From assembly GCA_037693485.1 (NCBI GenBank), contig CM075351.1, positions 156,740,501-156,804,500 of the forward strand: a stretch of 64,000 nucleotides of DNA, read 5' to 3'. This document shows, one piece after another, positions 36,052 through 47,800 of the stretch. Numbering within the stretch: position 1 is the stretch's first letter; each line of letters opens with the position of its first letter. The translations under genes and the position numbers were made by a program. The DNA is from Kitagawia praeruptora (Eukaryota > Streptophyta > Magnoliopsida > Apiales > Apiaceae). A model generated the notes under the pieces. That model was not told the DNA's origin and did not search any database. It saw nothing but the letters and a program-made list of their open reading frames with translations.

Positions 36052-37274
36052 GATTCTGTATATAACAATATTCTCCATTAATCACCCAAAATTTAGGGTA
36101 TAATATACATCATTTCTATATACACATTCTTATATACACAATTATATCACTAGTTAACTCATTTATTTCTCAATTCAACTTTAGCAAGTAAGCGTATCAC
36201 CTTTAGCACAATAACCTTTTCATTTAAGTCAATCACCTTATATACATCAATATTCTTGAATCTCAACATTTAATATCGAAATACAATATAATTTAGACAG
36301 AATACACAAACTTCATTAATTATATCACTTCCTTTGTTTATCCTTATTCTGACTTTTTCCTCAAAATACACCTTACTCTCAATAGTAAATCTCAATTATA
36401 CCTTAAAATTCCTCATATTCTTTTATCTCACTAGTCCTCAAATATACCCATTTCTTCTCACGAAATTCCTTCCTCTTTTATATCGAAACGCTTCTAGCTC
36501 TAATTATCTCTTATTGAAATTTCCCTTAAAATCTCGAGTTTCCTCGTATAATCATGTATACTCTAAACCTTGCTTCCATTCATTAATGAAATCTTCTATA
36601 TTCAAAACAATTGATAGAATTTAAGAGACCTAAAATATAAACGAACCCAGATATAAGCAAGGGTCCCGCAACAATTTATAACATTAAGAGTTTTAAATAA
36701 CCTTTATTCGAAACAAAAGAATATTTGAGAAATCAATATAATGGAAGAACCCGTATGTCACACAAGTGAGGGCGTCCCCTCCGACTTTCAATCACACAGA
36801 CAGATCGTCCTTGTGTATACATATATGGTTGTTCCTCTTAGTTGGAGTAAGAAATATAGAGGAAAATTTAAATCACAATGATAAATACCATCTTCCGAAA
36901 ATAATCTTAGAGGAATATTTTGACTAATACAATTTTGAAACACATTTCAAGGATACCAAAAAGTTTTGAAAAGATATCGGCCCCTTTTTGAATAAGAGAT
37001 GATAGATCACCCTGGGATTACTCACGAGGTTATCTAACGTACGCTTCCCGATACATCAAGTATTCCCTTTCTCATATCGATCTCGTGTGCTACATAAACT
37101 TAACACTTTTGGCATAATAACCTTTATTAGCAATAATCTATAAAATTATAATCACGACTTAGAATAAATGCTTCATTCGATAAACCCCCCCTTGAACTCG
37201 ATGTGAGTTCACAATTTCTATTATTACTGATATATTTATTATTATCACATTTATTCCTGAGCATTATGACTCTT
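36052..37274 (-). other. E4 untranslated leader; no extra ORF
   Basis: Between primer site and gag there is 1.2 kb of AT-rich sequence without a long minus-strand frame; the acidic ORF of E1 has no counterpart here. A plus-strand frame at 36334-36624 is AT-driven and has no recognisable content. The gag-side end reads TATACAG/AATC before the ATG, an acceptor-like site. Confidence 0.6.
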
Positions 37275-37287
37275 AGCTCTGATACCA
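37275..37287 (-). other. E4 primer-binding site (initiator Met tRNA)
   Basis: Minus-strand TGGTATCAGAGCT lies five bases from the 5' LTR end and matches the initiator-Met tRNA complement at 12 consecutive positions. Confidence 0.92.
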
Positions 37288-37292
37288 AACTA

Positions 37293-40200
37293 TGACAGCC
37301 CCAAATCCGGGGTCATAAATTCGGGCCATCACGGACCAATTTCCATTCAATATCAATATCTCTTGGGTTTTTTTTTTCAATTAATACTTATGCAATTGAC
37401 CCCGTAATAATACACACACACACACTAGTCATATGCTCAGAGAACAACATTCACCATAATAAAAGTTTAGATTTAAGCAGTTATTACAAACCAGGATCAT
37501 ACTTAGATACATTGTTGAATAATACTTCGACATGAAGCATTTCAACAATCAAAAGTTATTACACCAACTTACACACTTAATGTACATATTCTATCAATAC
37601 CCAACCGTCCGATAGCTACCTTGGTAATCGTTACCAACACTCTCTCAAAAGTTCATCTTTCCCGTACCCTCTTGCGGGGTGTAGTGCAGAGTATCGGCAT
37701 ACCTAGCTGTATATAGATAAGTAGCAAGAATGAGCCAAAATAGCTCAGCAAGAAAATTTCTATCTACTAACATCAAAGGAAAATAAACCGTTATATATAT
37801 ATAATAGACAAAAGCAAACTTCAGTTATTATGGAAGAATTTTATTTCCATTCAATATGTATATACACTTTCCAATTATCCTTGTACGTAAGAAATATATA
37901 GTATCATTCCATCAGTCTCGCTTCTAACATCATATAATATCAGTTCCTCTTCTTGAATGCTATAACCATCAATATACCATTTCAGTGTAATCTTTTAAGA
38001 TAATATAAAAACTTGAACAAATCTCTCACTATAATCTTCTCATTTACTTCTTATGCAACAATCATATAGATTAATATAAAATCAGTTTCTCTTCGTTCGT
38101 AACAATAATTCCATCATTTCATATCACTTTTCTGTTTTCAGTTATAAAAATCTGAAAACCATTTTCAATTCTTTCTTTCAAGTTTTGGGGATCTCTGCTG
38201 GCGCCAGATACGTAGGACGATGATCAGTCGCCTGACCGTATCCGCTCTCTGTTTACTACTAGTAGAAGGGATGATCCCTACCTGGTAATCAACCCTGGAG
38301 GAAGGCTACCTGCTACATCCTCCCTTGGCATCTTCGTGCCGAAATAAAATATTGGATGCTGGATTGTGCCACTACCACACAGCCTCTTACGCTTACTGTT
38401 GCAATCCCCCTTTTCCAAATCATCAAATACCATTTCACATTTTCCATTTCCATTCACATTTCCCTTCACATACATCATTTCCATTTCCATTTATCATCAC
38501 CTTTAAAATTTATATATGTCATAATACTTTGATTATGACTCAGACATCTCCTCTGTATTCAATGAAATCAATATGCTTTTATATACGTAGAGTATTCCAT
38601 TTATCTCAAAAGTATTAAATACCATTCAATGATATTTATCAAATCACAATACTTAGGAAGAATATAATATTATAAATCATATAACCCTAGATAATAACTG
38701 ATTCCATTCCTTTATATATCTTTAGATAACAACTGATACCATTCCTTCATATTCCCTTAATCATAAGGCATGTTCACTTCATGCATAATCATCTCTATGT
38801 AAATTCATATCCATCTCATACTCATACTCATATCCATATTCATATACCTTCCCTTTTTACATCAATAATCAAGGAAAACCATTTCTTAACAATATAGTAA
38901 CAATAGCATCACATATATATATTTCATGAAATCAAGTTTCTTTGAAGATAAATAACTTCCAAGTAGGGATAGAAAAGATCTTGCCTGGATCTCTAAAGCG
39001 AGTATGTGGAATCCTGAGTTCGTCTCCCGTTTCTATAGGAACGAAAGGATCACCATTAGTATATATCCCAATTAATCACTTAATCTCTACACCATAACAC
39101 CCTTAACTCATTTTATAAGTTTAACATGGTTTTTATGCACCAAAAGTTTACATGCACTTAACCATTTTTAAACTCGATCTAAGTTTTAGCATATTCCACC
39201 ATTCCCCTTAATAACCACACTCGACTGTAAAACTTCTCAGAAAATATAGATTTCGAATTTTAATGCAAGGTCAACTGATAATGACTCTCTGTATACCCTA
39301 CTGCAATGTCCCAAAGTTTTATAATTTTTAAAAATGTCTAAGTATGGTAGTTATAGCCTCAAAGTTGGTACAACTACGGTTTCTCGACTTTCGAACGCCT
39401 TTCACTAAAACTGACTTTTCTCCTAAACCGTTCATCAGATTTTAACGCACCTTATATCAAAACGATCTATGAACCAAGCTCTATCTCATCATGGTCAATT
39501 GGTAACTTAGACAGTAGGGTACCGTACGGAGACAGGGGTCCAAAACAGGGCAGATTACATTCTAACGAAAATCGGGCATTATAACGGCTATAATTTCATA
39601 CTTTCCAAATTTTTCTCACCTCCAAAACCATCACCAAACACATACATCAAACCTACACCATGTGGTCATCATACCAACCATGGATTTCCAACACAAAACA
39701 CTTCCATATTTAACTCAAACCACTCACAAACACATAATCATCATAAATCATCACTTATCATAACTTAAATCACCAAGTTTTCTATAACCAAGCATATATA
39801 TTCAAAGTAATACTAAAGGGTCTTGAGATTTATACCTCCTTGAAGCTTGACAACACTTAACAAGCCTTGGGTAGTCCTTAAATAACCTTAAGGTAGCTTG
39901 GATCAACTAAATAAATCATAAAAACAAAGTTAGAAATTCGGATTCACTGGACACCAGTTGAAAGAATCGCAAAAACGAAGGCCTTAACTACGTTTTCTGG
40001 ATGAGGTTTCTAAAGGAGAGTTGTAGCGCATCTCACCAGCTTTCCAACCATATAAAGAACACAAAATTCCATTGAGTAATGAAGGAGATATGACCGTTTT
40101 TCTGAACTGCTCTCTGTTTTGCCGAATTTCAAGAAATGGAGGGGAAGAGGATTTTGCTCTTGTTTTCTAATCTTCTCTTGTACTCATCTAATTAATTCTA

Positions 40201-40813
40201 GAGTCTTATAGATAATTATGGATGGTTATGAAAAAATCTCACTTAAAATGACTAATTTGCCCCTTGGTTTAATGTTAGTGGAAGGTGACATCATTTGGAT
40301 GATCTAATAATTCTTTTTCTTGATTTTTCCTAGGTAATTTGCTAGCACTCTTGGTAATAATAATGTGGTATGTATCCTTGTAATATTACCAATCTTGGTT
40401 GCTTGGTTTCCATACTCATCTAATTGTGGTTCGTTTCGAGTATACCTCATTATCTTAGGGGTTTTTGAAATCATTTAACAATCAAAATTCCATTGGTATT
40501 CTCTTAACTTCATAATCCCCTGGTTAAATCTAAATTCACTAATCCCTCAATCTATAATTCTTATAACATTTCCATGCTTCTTAATATCCAATAAAAGCTT
40601 ATTCGAAATCAAAAATCCTCAAAATCCATATTCAGGAATTTCTGGAATCTATCGTCATTTCGAGTCACTTATTTTCAATGTACAACACTAATATGATTTC
40701 CGTTTATTCATTTTCCGTTTCCATTATGGAGTACTTATATACCATTTCTCTAAATCCTCGGAATTTACTATTCATGTGATCAATGTAGCTTTGCTAAAGT
40801 TAGGGTTATTACA
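37293..40813 (-). repeat. E4 5' LTR, complete, 3521 bp
   Basis: On the minus strand runs from TGTAATAACCC (40813) to GGGGCTGTCA (37293). A TATA-like box (minus-strand GGGATATATACT, near 39058-39069) precedes by ~75 bp the donor-like CCAGGCAAG (38980-38988). The U5 motif shared with E1, E3 and E6 lies at 38218-38231. Right flank tagct (40814-40818) would be the target duplication; its partner was deleted. Confidence 0.93.
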
Positions 40814-40859
40814 CTAGCTGCCTGGAAAAGGCTGCAATTGTCCCGAGTCTTCTCCGATA

Positions 40860-41300
40860 AGCACAGATTAGTGCCGATTAGCGCAGATTAGTGCCGGTTA
40901 AGCACAAATTAGTGCCGATTAGCACCGTTTAATGCTGTTTAAGAACTGATTAGTGCCGGTTAAGCACAAATTAGTGCCGATTAGCACCGTTTAGTGCTGT
41001 TTAAGCACAGATTAGTGCCGGTTAAGCACAAATTAGTGCCGATTAGTACCGTTTAGTACTGTTTAAGCACTGATTAGTGTCTGTTGGCACAGATTAGTGC
41101 CGAGTAGCACCGTGTAGTGCTGTTTAAGCACCGATAAGCACCGATTAGCACCGTTTAGCACTGATTAATGCCGTTAGTGCCGTTTTATGCCATTTAACAT
41201 CGTTTAACACTGTTTAAACGTTGTTTAAGGCTGATTAGCGTTGTGTAGTGCTGTTTAACACTGATTAGTGTCGTTCAACATCGTCGTAAATGCGTCGGTC
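40860..41300. repeat. 62-bp tandem repeat in the E2 3' UTR
   Basis: gattagtgccggttaagcac occurs at 40886, 40948 and 41010, exactly 62 bp apart, followed by more diverged copies to about 41300. Each unit is itself made of shorter variants of GATTAGTGCCG / GTTTAGTGCTG. No coding potential is seen. Confidence 0.85.
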
Positions 41301-41423
41301 GCTCCTCGCTTTACATTAAGATGATATTGTTGAAAATACTCACGTAAGAGCAATAAACCCTGACCCAAGTCTCGAATAAGGCCGTTATAACTTCAAGGAA
41401 AACCTGATCAGTTTTCCTAGAAG

Positions 41424-41435
41424 TTGGGGGGCAAA
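41424..41435 (+). other. E2 polypurine tract
   Basis: TTGGGGGGCAAA immediately precedes TGATATGGGC, the LTR start. E5 has the same GGGGGGCAAA/TGATATG junction, which supports a common Tat ancestry. Confidence 0.75.
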
Positions 41436-42029
41436 TGATATGGGCTAAAAGTAAGCCCTAAAGACACATTTAATGTGGAATTAATTAGACCTAGAATGGT
41501 CCAAACGTGGGGCCCACCAGATAGGCCCAAACCCTATTTATAATATTAATTTCGTAATTAATATTAGGGGTAATAAACAGCTCAGCAAATAAGAGTCAAA
41601 CAAGGATATAACTCTTGCCTGACTTAGCATCCAAGGCACATACTTCAACATGGAAACTGATTCATACATGGAAGGAGACTAGAACCTTCTTCTAGTCGGT
41701 GACTTGCCCACCAAGTCACCTAACCCTACTACGATTTTAGGGCTTCTCAGCCTATATAAAGGGTCTGACCCCTCATTCTCAGAACTACGTTTTAGCTCAA
41801 TCCTCGAATAAGGACATACAAGCCACTACGTCCTAGGTGAGCCCTCGTCGCCATAGCCCTGAGGGCACCATCACCTAGAACTACGTTTGTGGCTTGATTC
41901 TCAATACGAGATACGTAGGCACTCTGTGACGACCGATCAGTCTCGAACACGGAAACAGCCATTAAAGCAAGAAGCTCCCGAACCATAGCATTAATTGCAA
42001 ATTCGTGACCTAGATTTTAATCCACAACA
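41436..42029 (+). repeat. E2 3' LTR (right end approximate)
   Basis: Starts TGATATGGGCT after the polypurine tract and contains a TATA box (TATATAAA, 41753-41760). The end is placed at ...TCCACAACA (42029) by analogy with Tat LTRs that end ACA; no second copy is in the window, so this edge may be off by several bases. Confidence 0.6.
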
Positions 42030-43952
42030 ATACACCGTCGCTCTCATTTGAATTATAACGCGCAGGTATCCAACTCCTTAACCCTAACGGAAAGGGAAGG
42101 TAAAACAAAGCAAGAGTGAGCCAAAGAATGCTCATCAAGTTAATAATATAATGAAACAACGATATTACGATAATTCATTGATGAACAATATCAATGAATA
42201 CTTTATCTCAATAGATCATTAAATTTCAATCATAGAGTAAAACTTTTCTATTTACTACAAACCATCACTGCCTCAGATAAAACTTTGAGAAAAAGAATAT
42301 CAAGAAATCCCCCAATCATTCTTACTCCACTTTCACGTACAATGTTACTCGTGAAGGGAATAACTGGAAAACTTCTATCCATCCTTAATCTCATTGTTTT
42401 ACTGAATACAATTTCGAAACCAGTAACCATTTATCTTGAAACATATATATATATCTTATCAAAACATTCTTTTCTTTAAAACCCTTTCATCTTTGGAACA
42501 TACTTTTCATAAAACCTTTTTTTTAAAAACATTTAAGTTGATTGGAGTTTTTCCCTTAACATCGAACATTACGGGTGATCAGCCACGTAAAGTCCCCATA
42601 CTGGACACGAAGTCCCTCTGGACCTTGAAATTGGGTTCCCAATTAGGCAACGCATTGACCTTTAATGCTGGACTAGGACCACCCTAGCCTCTTACGCCTC
42701 CAATCTGAAGGAATCCGTTGAAAACATTTTGGCGGAATCCCTCATAATAAAATCTTTAAGACCTTTTAAATATTTTACTTTTAAGTCCTTTATACTCACT
42801 GATAACAGATCAGCCCAGTATAAGGAATTTTTTTAAAACATATTTAATTAATTAATCCATTTTTATGAGCAACAATAAATTAAGAGTCATGGAATCAATT
42901 GATATTAAGAATCATGAACAACATAACAATAAGATTAAGATTCAGGGAAACATTCGATATAAGGAATCATAAACAACAAAATGATACGATTAAACTAAGC
43001 ATGATATGGTACAACAAAACAGAATCAGATATCAACAGGGAAACATTAATAATTTAAGGAACAAATCAATTATCAAGATTTTATAATTTTAACAGCAATC
43101 TATAAGGAATCATGGATTAGAGAAAATCTGAAGTTCAAAAGAAGATTGAAGAAATTCCCAATTACACAAAGTCTCATTCTTGTCTGCTAAGCACTCGTAG
43201 GATTTAGCTGCCAGAACTGGCCTGACAATAATGAGTTTGAATAATTAAGAAGATCTCAACTCATTCTCGGTTTTAACCGTCACTGAGCAACACATGCCTC
43301 AACAACAGTATAAACCTCGAATTAGTTTACAATAATTTAAAGAAAAATGCTCTTTGAAAATATTAATAAAGACGAAAAATATTAAATTAAATTAATTTTA
43401 AAAGGGTTCAACACCTGAACAAAAGGTGAGGAAAATAAGCAATGACAGAATAATTTGAGAATGAGCGTTTGTAAATTAATAGAAGAAAAATGTCATTGGA
43501 AATAAAAATGAAAGGTCTAGGCACTAGCAAAAAGATCTGAAAGGAACATCGTATACTTAACAGAACAGGTTCACATTATTCAGAATAAATAAGAAGAGTA
43601 TAATTGTTTGCAAGAGGGGATTTCGAAAGAACAAATAATACCAAAGGTTTCACATCACTTGAACAATAAGTGAGGGATAGTAAACTTGCAAACTAATTTG
43701 ACAGAAACATTATATAAATAACAGAAACTGATTTATCCCACTTGAACAATAAGCAGGGAATAGTATACTTGCCTCAATATACAGAGTTTCCATTTCCAAT
43801 ATCTCAATTCTTTACTCACTTTACATCAGTCTCCACTTCTTTGTACCTTGGCCTTTATTCGATCACACATCCATCTTTCCTCTATCACTTGTCAGCTTCT
43901 ATACGAACACACTCGTCAATTTCGATAATTATCTCCTTTCCTCAATAGTCCA
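42030..43952 (-). repeat. E7: decayed Tekay-type LTR remnant, minus strand
   Basis: On the minus strand a block reads GGCTCACTCTTGCTT (near 42105-42120), matching the U5 block of E1 (TTGCTCACTCTTGCTT, near 2400). Other phrases (gtgatcagccac at 42573-42584) resemble the shared U5 motif in diverged form. No partner LTR or internal region is visible, and short frames within are not convincing genes. It is the host sequence into which E6, and probably E2, inserted. Confidence 0.5.
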
Positions 43953-44074
43953 TGTAACACCCCCAGATCCAGGGTCAGGGATCTGGTCGTTACGGTCTCA
44001 ATATCCATTCATAAAACCAACATAATTTAAATTACAACCTTGTGACCCAAAACAACAACATAAAACACACCCGT
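43953..44074 (-). repeat. E6 3' LTR, outer part (split by E5)
   Basis: Inverted copy of the end of the E3 LTR: on the plus strand TGTAACACCCCCAGATCC…AAAACACACCCGT. The rest resumes at 55181 after the E5 insertion. Together the parts make about 4.83 kb, close to the 4.88 kb of the E3 LTR. Confidence 0.92.
44070..44074. repeat. Target-site duplication of E5, left copy (CCCGT)
   Basis: CCCGT precedes E5 here and follows it at 55181-55185. The uninterrupted site is known from E3, where the inverse strand reads ACACACCCGTTATAGTCC, so exactly five bases were duplicated. Confidence 0.97.
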
Positions 44075-44717
44075 TGATATGCCATAAACAGCCAAGGCCC
44101 AATAAGAAGCCCAAAACAATAAGTAAACCACCTCATGAGAATAAGAATGGCCCAGCCCAGAGTAGTGGACCCCGGGCCCGGGGCCACCACCACGTGGCAT
44201 GGTCCCCGCCCCGGACTAGGGGACCCCCTGATTTGTAGCACTCGGTATACGTGGCATCCCACCTCAGCTCACACTCCTATTTGTGACGTTGACCAACACT
44301 AGGAGACAAGGGAAGACACGTGCCAGATCGTGCCCACCACAACATGGCCACACTCCAGTCAATGGTCACACCAGACAAAGCCACGTGCCCTACATCCCGG
44401 AAGTTCAGCGGTTCGTCCCCCAGATCCAACGGTCAGGGGTGAAGGTAACCTACCCCTAAACCCTAGGCCTAGGGCTATAAATACCCCTAGTAAATAGGGT
44501 TTAGGGGTTAGCCATTATTACACACCTACACACATTTATTACTTTGTGATACTCTACTTGATTATTACCTTCCAAAGCCAACTCTTATTCTCACGCCGGA
44601 GGCACCTCGGGGCCAAACCCCCCCTCCGGTGTTGTTTTGCAGATACCCCACTACAGCTACACCACTTCTGAGACAGGAGTTGGCGAGGAAGTACCCGATC
44701 AAGATTCGGAGTTATCA
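44075..44717 (+). repeat. E5 5' LTR, 643 bp
   Basis: TGATATGCC to GTTATCA. Same length as the 3' LTR (54538-55180). Contains a TATA box flanked by an inverted telo-box repeat. Confidence 0.97.
44452..44508 (+). promoter_or_regulatory. E5 LTR promoter: TATA box between inverted telo-box arms
   Basis: CTATAAATA (44475-44483) is a canonical TATA box. It is flanked by a perfect 14-bp inverted repeat, ACCCCTAAACCCTA (44452-44465) and TAGGGTTTAGGGGT (44495-44508). AAACCCTA is the plant telo-box sequence. The second arm would fall near the transcription start. Confidence 0.75.
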
Positions 44718-44718
44718 T

Positions 44719-44736
44719 TGGCGCTAGAAGGAGGGG
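44719..44736 (+). other. E5 primer-binding site (not initiator Met)
   Basis: TGGCGCTAGAAGGAGGGG begins one base after the LTR end. It starts with TGG (complement of CCA) but does not match initiator-Met tRNA. I cannot assign the tRNA without a search. Confidence 0.75.
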
Positions 44737-44810
44737 CTGAACCTCCGACCTCCACAACCCCGAACCAACGGCCAAACTGAAACAACCCGAACTACCTAAA
44801 ACCGAAAGCC

Positions 44811-47800
44811 ATGCCTCGACCAAGCAAATCCACCCATCGCCCAGCAAACAGCGCCCCGAGAGAAGAACCTCTGGATCCGATCCCGGAGCCCATCCCGCAA
44901 AACCAGGTCCCGGTCCAGGAGAGGCTCGGGATCGGTCCGAATGATGCTCGGGTCACAGTCGAAGTGAACCGGTACAAGTATACCGACGTACCCCTTGACT
45001 CTGGCCAGATGGAGAATTTAACCCCGGCGGAACTAGCCGAAGCAATCCGGGCTTACCGAAATCGTCCCCATCCGGAACCTGAACCCGACCAGGGGGGAAA
45101 CTCCGAGGGATCAGCCAACTCCCACAACTCGCGAGCCTCGGTCTTTGCTCGCCTCGGGAATCAAGACCAAAGAAACGAAAGGGACCATCCAACCCGGAGT
45201 AAGGTCAGAGATGATGAGGCTGACGAGCTAAAACGGATGGAAAGACTCCGGGAAAAAATAAGACAAGAGGAACAAGCTAAGTTGGAGCACAGAATCCAAA
45301 GAAGGCTCCAGGAAGAGGAGGAAAGAATGAGGAAATCCAAATCCAAAAGAACCCGGAGAGAGGTGAGCCCGGAGATTATCTCAGATGATGAAGAACGTCC
45401 CAGCAACCTGGTTCAGATGATCCAGGAGCTACAGAGGAAAGTCAACAATGACTCCGGGTTTGAGATCCAAGACACACTCACCCCTTTTAGCCGCTCTCTT
45501 GAAGCCATGCCCCGGCAAAAGAACCTCAAGCACTACAACTTTGACTCCTTTAATGGGTTGGAGGACCCGGAAGAACACCTCAACTACTTTGAGCAAATAG
45601 CCCTGATATACTTCTATAACGACCTAACCAAATGCAGGTTCTTTGCCTCCACACTAAAAGGAGCGGCTCAGAGATGGTTCAGCCGGATCCCTTCCCGGAG
45701 CATACACAACTGGAAGGAGTTTAGGGAGGCTTTCCTCCGCAGGTTCCGAGCCAATAAAACCCCAGAATATCACATGTGCCACCTTGAAACAATTAGGCAA
45801 CATGACAACGAAACACTTTCAGCCTTCATGAAACGGTTCCAAGAAGCCATAAATCAAGTCACGAATCTGGATGAAAGAGAAGCCTTGAGCATTTTCCGGA
45901 AGAACCTAGACCCGGAGCGTAGCGAACGCTATGTGATTGAATTGGTAAACAAAGAGCCCCAGAGCCTGGCTGCAGCCTATTCTATGGCCGCCAAATTCAT
46001 CAAAGAAACTGATATCCTACAAGCAATGAGGATGACCCGGCAGGGCACCTCCTTGGGAAGAAGTAAAGATGATCGCTCTAGAAATGATCACAACCCAGAC
46101 AAGAAGTTTAAACCCAACAAGCAATACAACTACATCCCAAGTCATCAACTAACGACCCCGGACAAAGATCACTCCTCCCGAGCCAAATCCGAAGCCAAGC
46201 CCCCGAGACCCGGGAGAGCCGAGCCGAGGCCGGAACCAGACTGGACACCCCTGAACCGGCCCAGAGCCGAAATATTAAAAGAAGTTCGGAACAAACCCTT
46301 CTTTTATCCTCCCAAACCTCTGGTATCAGCCCCGGAGAACAGGCCTCGGAACAAGCACTGCGACTATCATGCAACCCATGGCCACGTGACAGAAAGTTGT
46401 GTCTCCCTCAAGTTCTTCATCGAAGACCAGGTCAAGAAAGGAAACATGGGCCAATACCTAGCTCGGAGAACCACGGAGAGGGGAGATGGATCCGAGGCTC
46501 AGAAGACTAAACATGTGGTGCACGTGGTATTGGGAGGATCCAATTCCCCTCCGGAGAGTCCGGGCTCTGGAGATGAGGTAATGATGATAGACTCGGCCCC
46601 AGAACAAATCATATCTTTCAGTAATGCTGATTTTGAAGGAGTGGATCCTGACCACAATGAAGCCCTAGTGGTGACCTTAGACATCGCTGAAAATGAGGTA
46701 AAAAGAATCCTTGTTGACAATGGCTCCTCTGTCAACGTATTGTTCAAACACACCATGGATAGAATGCAGCTCGGCAGTGTCAGAATGAATGAATGCAGGG
46801 AAGACCCGCTATACGGCTTCGGCCACAACTTGGTCCCCATCCAAGGAACCCTTTACTTGCCGGTTCAGTTCGGCACCGCCCCGAAGCAGATAACCCATAT
46901 GGTCAAATTCTACGTGATCAATATTCCTTCCTCCTACAATGTGATCCTCGGGCGCCCAGCCTTGACCAAACTCCGAGCCATAACCTCAACCCCGCACCTT
47001 AAATTCAAATTTCCAACGACCTCCGGGGTTGGAGAGGTGAAGGGCGATACCGAAACAGCTAGCCGATTTTATGGCCAAGCCCTAGTCATGGCAGAAACAG
47101 ACCCGGAGAATAAGAGGAAAGCCTCCTCCTATCAGAAGAATTTAAGCAGAAAGAAACACAGAGCCACAACTTTCAAGAACCCCGGAAAGGAGGTACAAAA
47201 CATTGAAACAACAAGTGCCCCGAACCAGGAACCAGGTACATCCGAGGCCCGGGAATATCTAGCCTCAAACTCTCAGGCCCGGGTCCAGAAGTCATCCCTG
47301 GTGAAAGATCAAGCCAAGCTAGAACCCGCCGTAGAAATTGAGACAATCGAGCTCATCCCAGGAAACTCAGAAAGAAAAGTCAAGATCGAAACCGGTCTAG
47401 AAGCTGCCTTCAGGCAAGAACTAATCCAACTACTCCGGGAATATGCTGATGTTTTTGCTTGGAGTCCATCTGACATGCCCGGGCTCCGAGAATCCCTTGT
47501 CATGCATAGCCTAGATGTTGATCCTAGAAGAAAACCTGTGAAACAGAAAAGAAGGAACTTCACCCCGGAGAGGCAGAGAGCTATAGACGAGGAAGTGGAC
47601 AAACTACTTAAGGCAGATATTATCTGCGAGGTCAAATACCCGGAGTGGCTAGCCAACGTGGTTCTAGTCAAAAAGCCTAGTGGAAAATGGAGGATGTGTG
47701 TCGATTACACGGACCTGAATGAAGCCTGCCCCAAAGACCCATATCCATTACCAAGTATAGACCAGCTCATCGACGCCACTGCCGGACATGTGATGCTCAG

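Larger units (their letters stand above)
32112..40813 (-). mobile_element. E4: gag-only Tekay-related retrotransposon on the minus strand
   Basis: LTR copies at 37293-40813 (5') and 32112-34122 (3', truncated) flank an internal region with primer site, broken gag, a sliver of RNase H and a polypurine tract, all on the minus strand. RT and integrase are absent, so it depends on other elements. The LTRs differ at about 6 of 2011 compared positions (~0.3%). Confidence 0.9.
40814..42029 (+). mobile_element. E2 right arm: 3' UTR repeats, polypurine tract and 3' LTR
   Basis: Continues E2 after the E3/E4 nest. The phrases gattagcaccgt and gccattyaacrtcgttta link it to the E2 left arm at 16240-16300. 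It ends with a Tat-style polypurine tract and LTR. Confidence 0.75.

Noticed and set aside
36334..36624. Host gene in the E4 leader, plus strand
   Set aside because: AT-rich, low-complexity frame inside a transposon leader with no supporting signals.
40860..41300. CRISPR-like regular repeats
   Set aside because: Repeats are contiguous, diverged and without spacers, in a plant retrotransposon 3' UTR.
43742..43948. 68-codon plus-strand frame in E7 as a host gene
   Set aside because: Short, serine/isoleucine-rich frame in decayed LTR sequence with no homology that I recognise.
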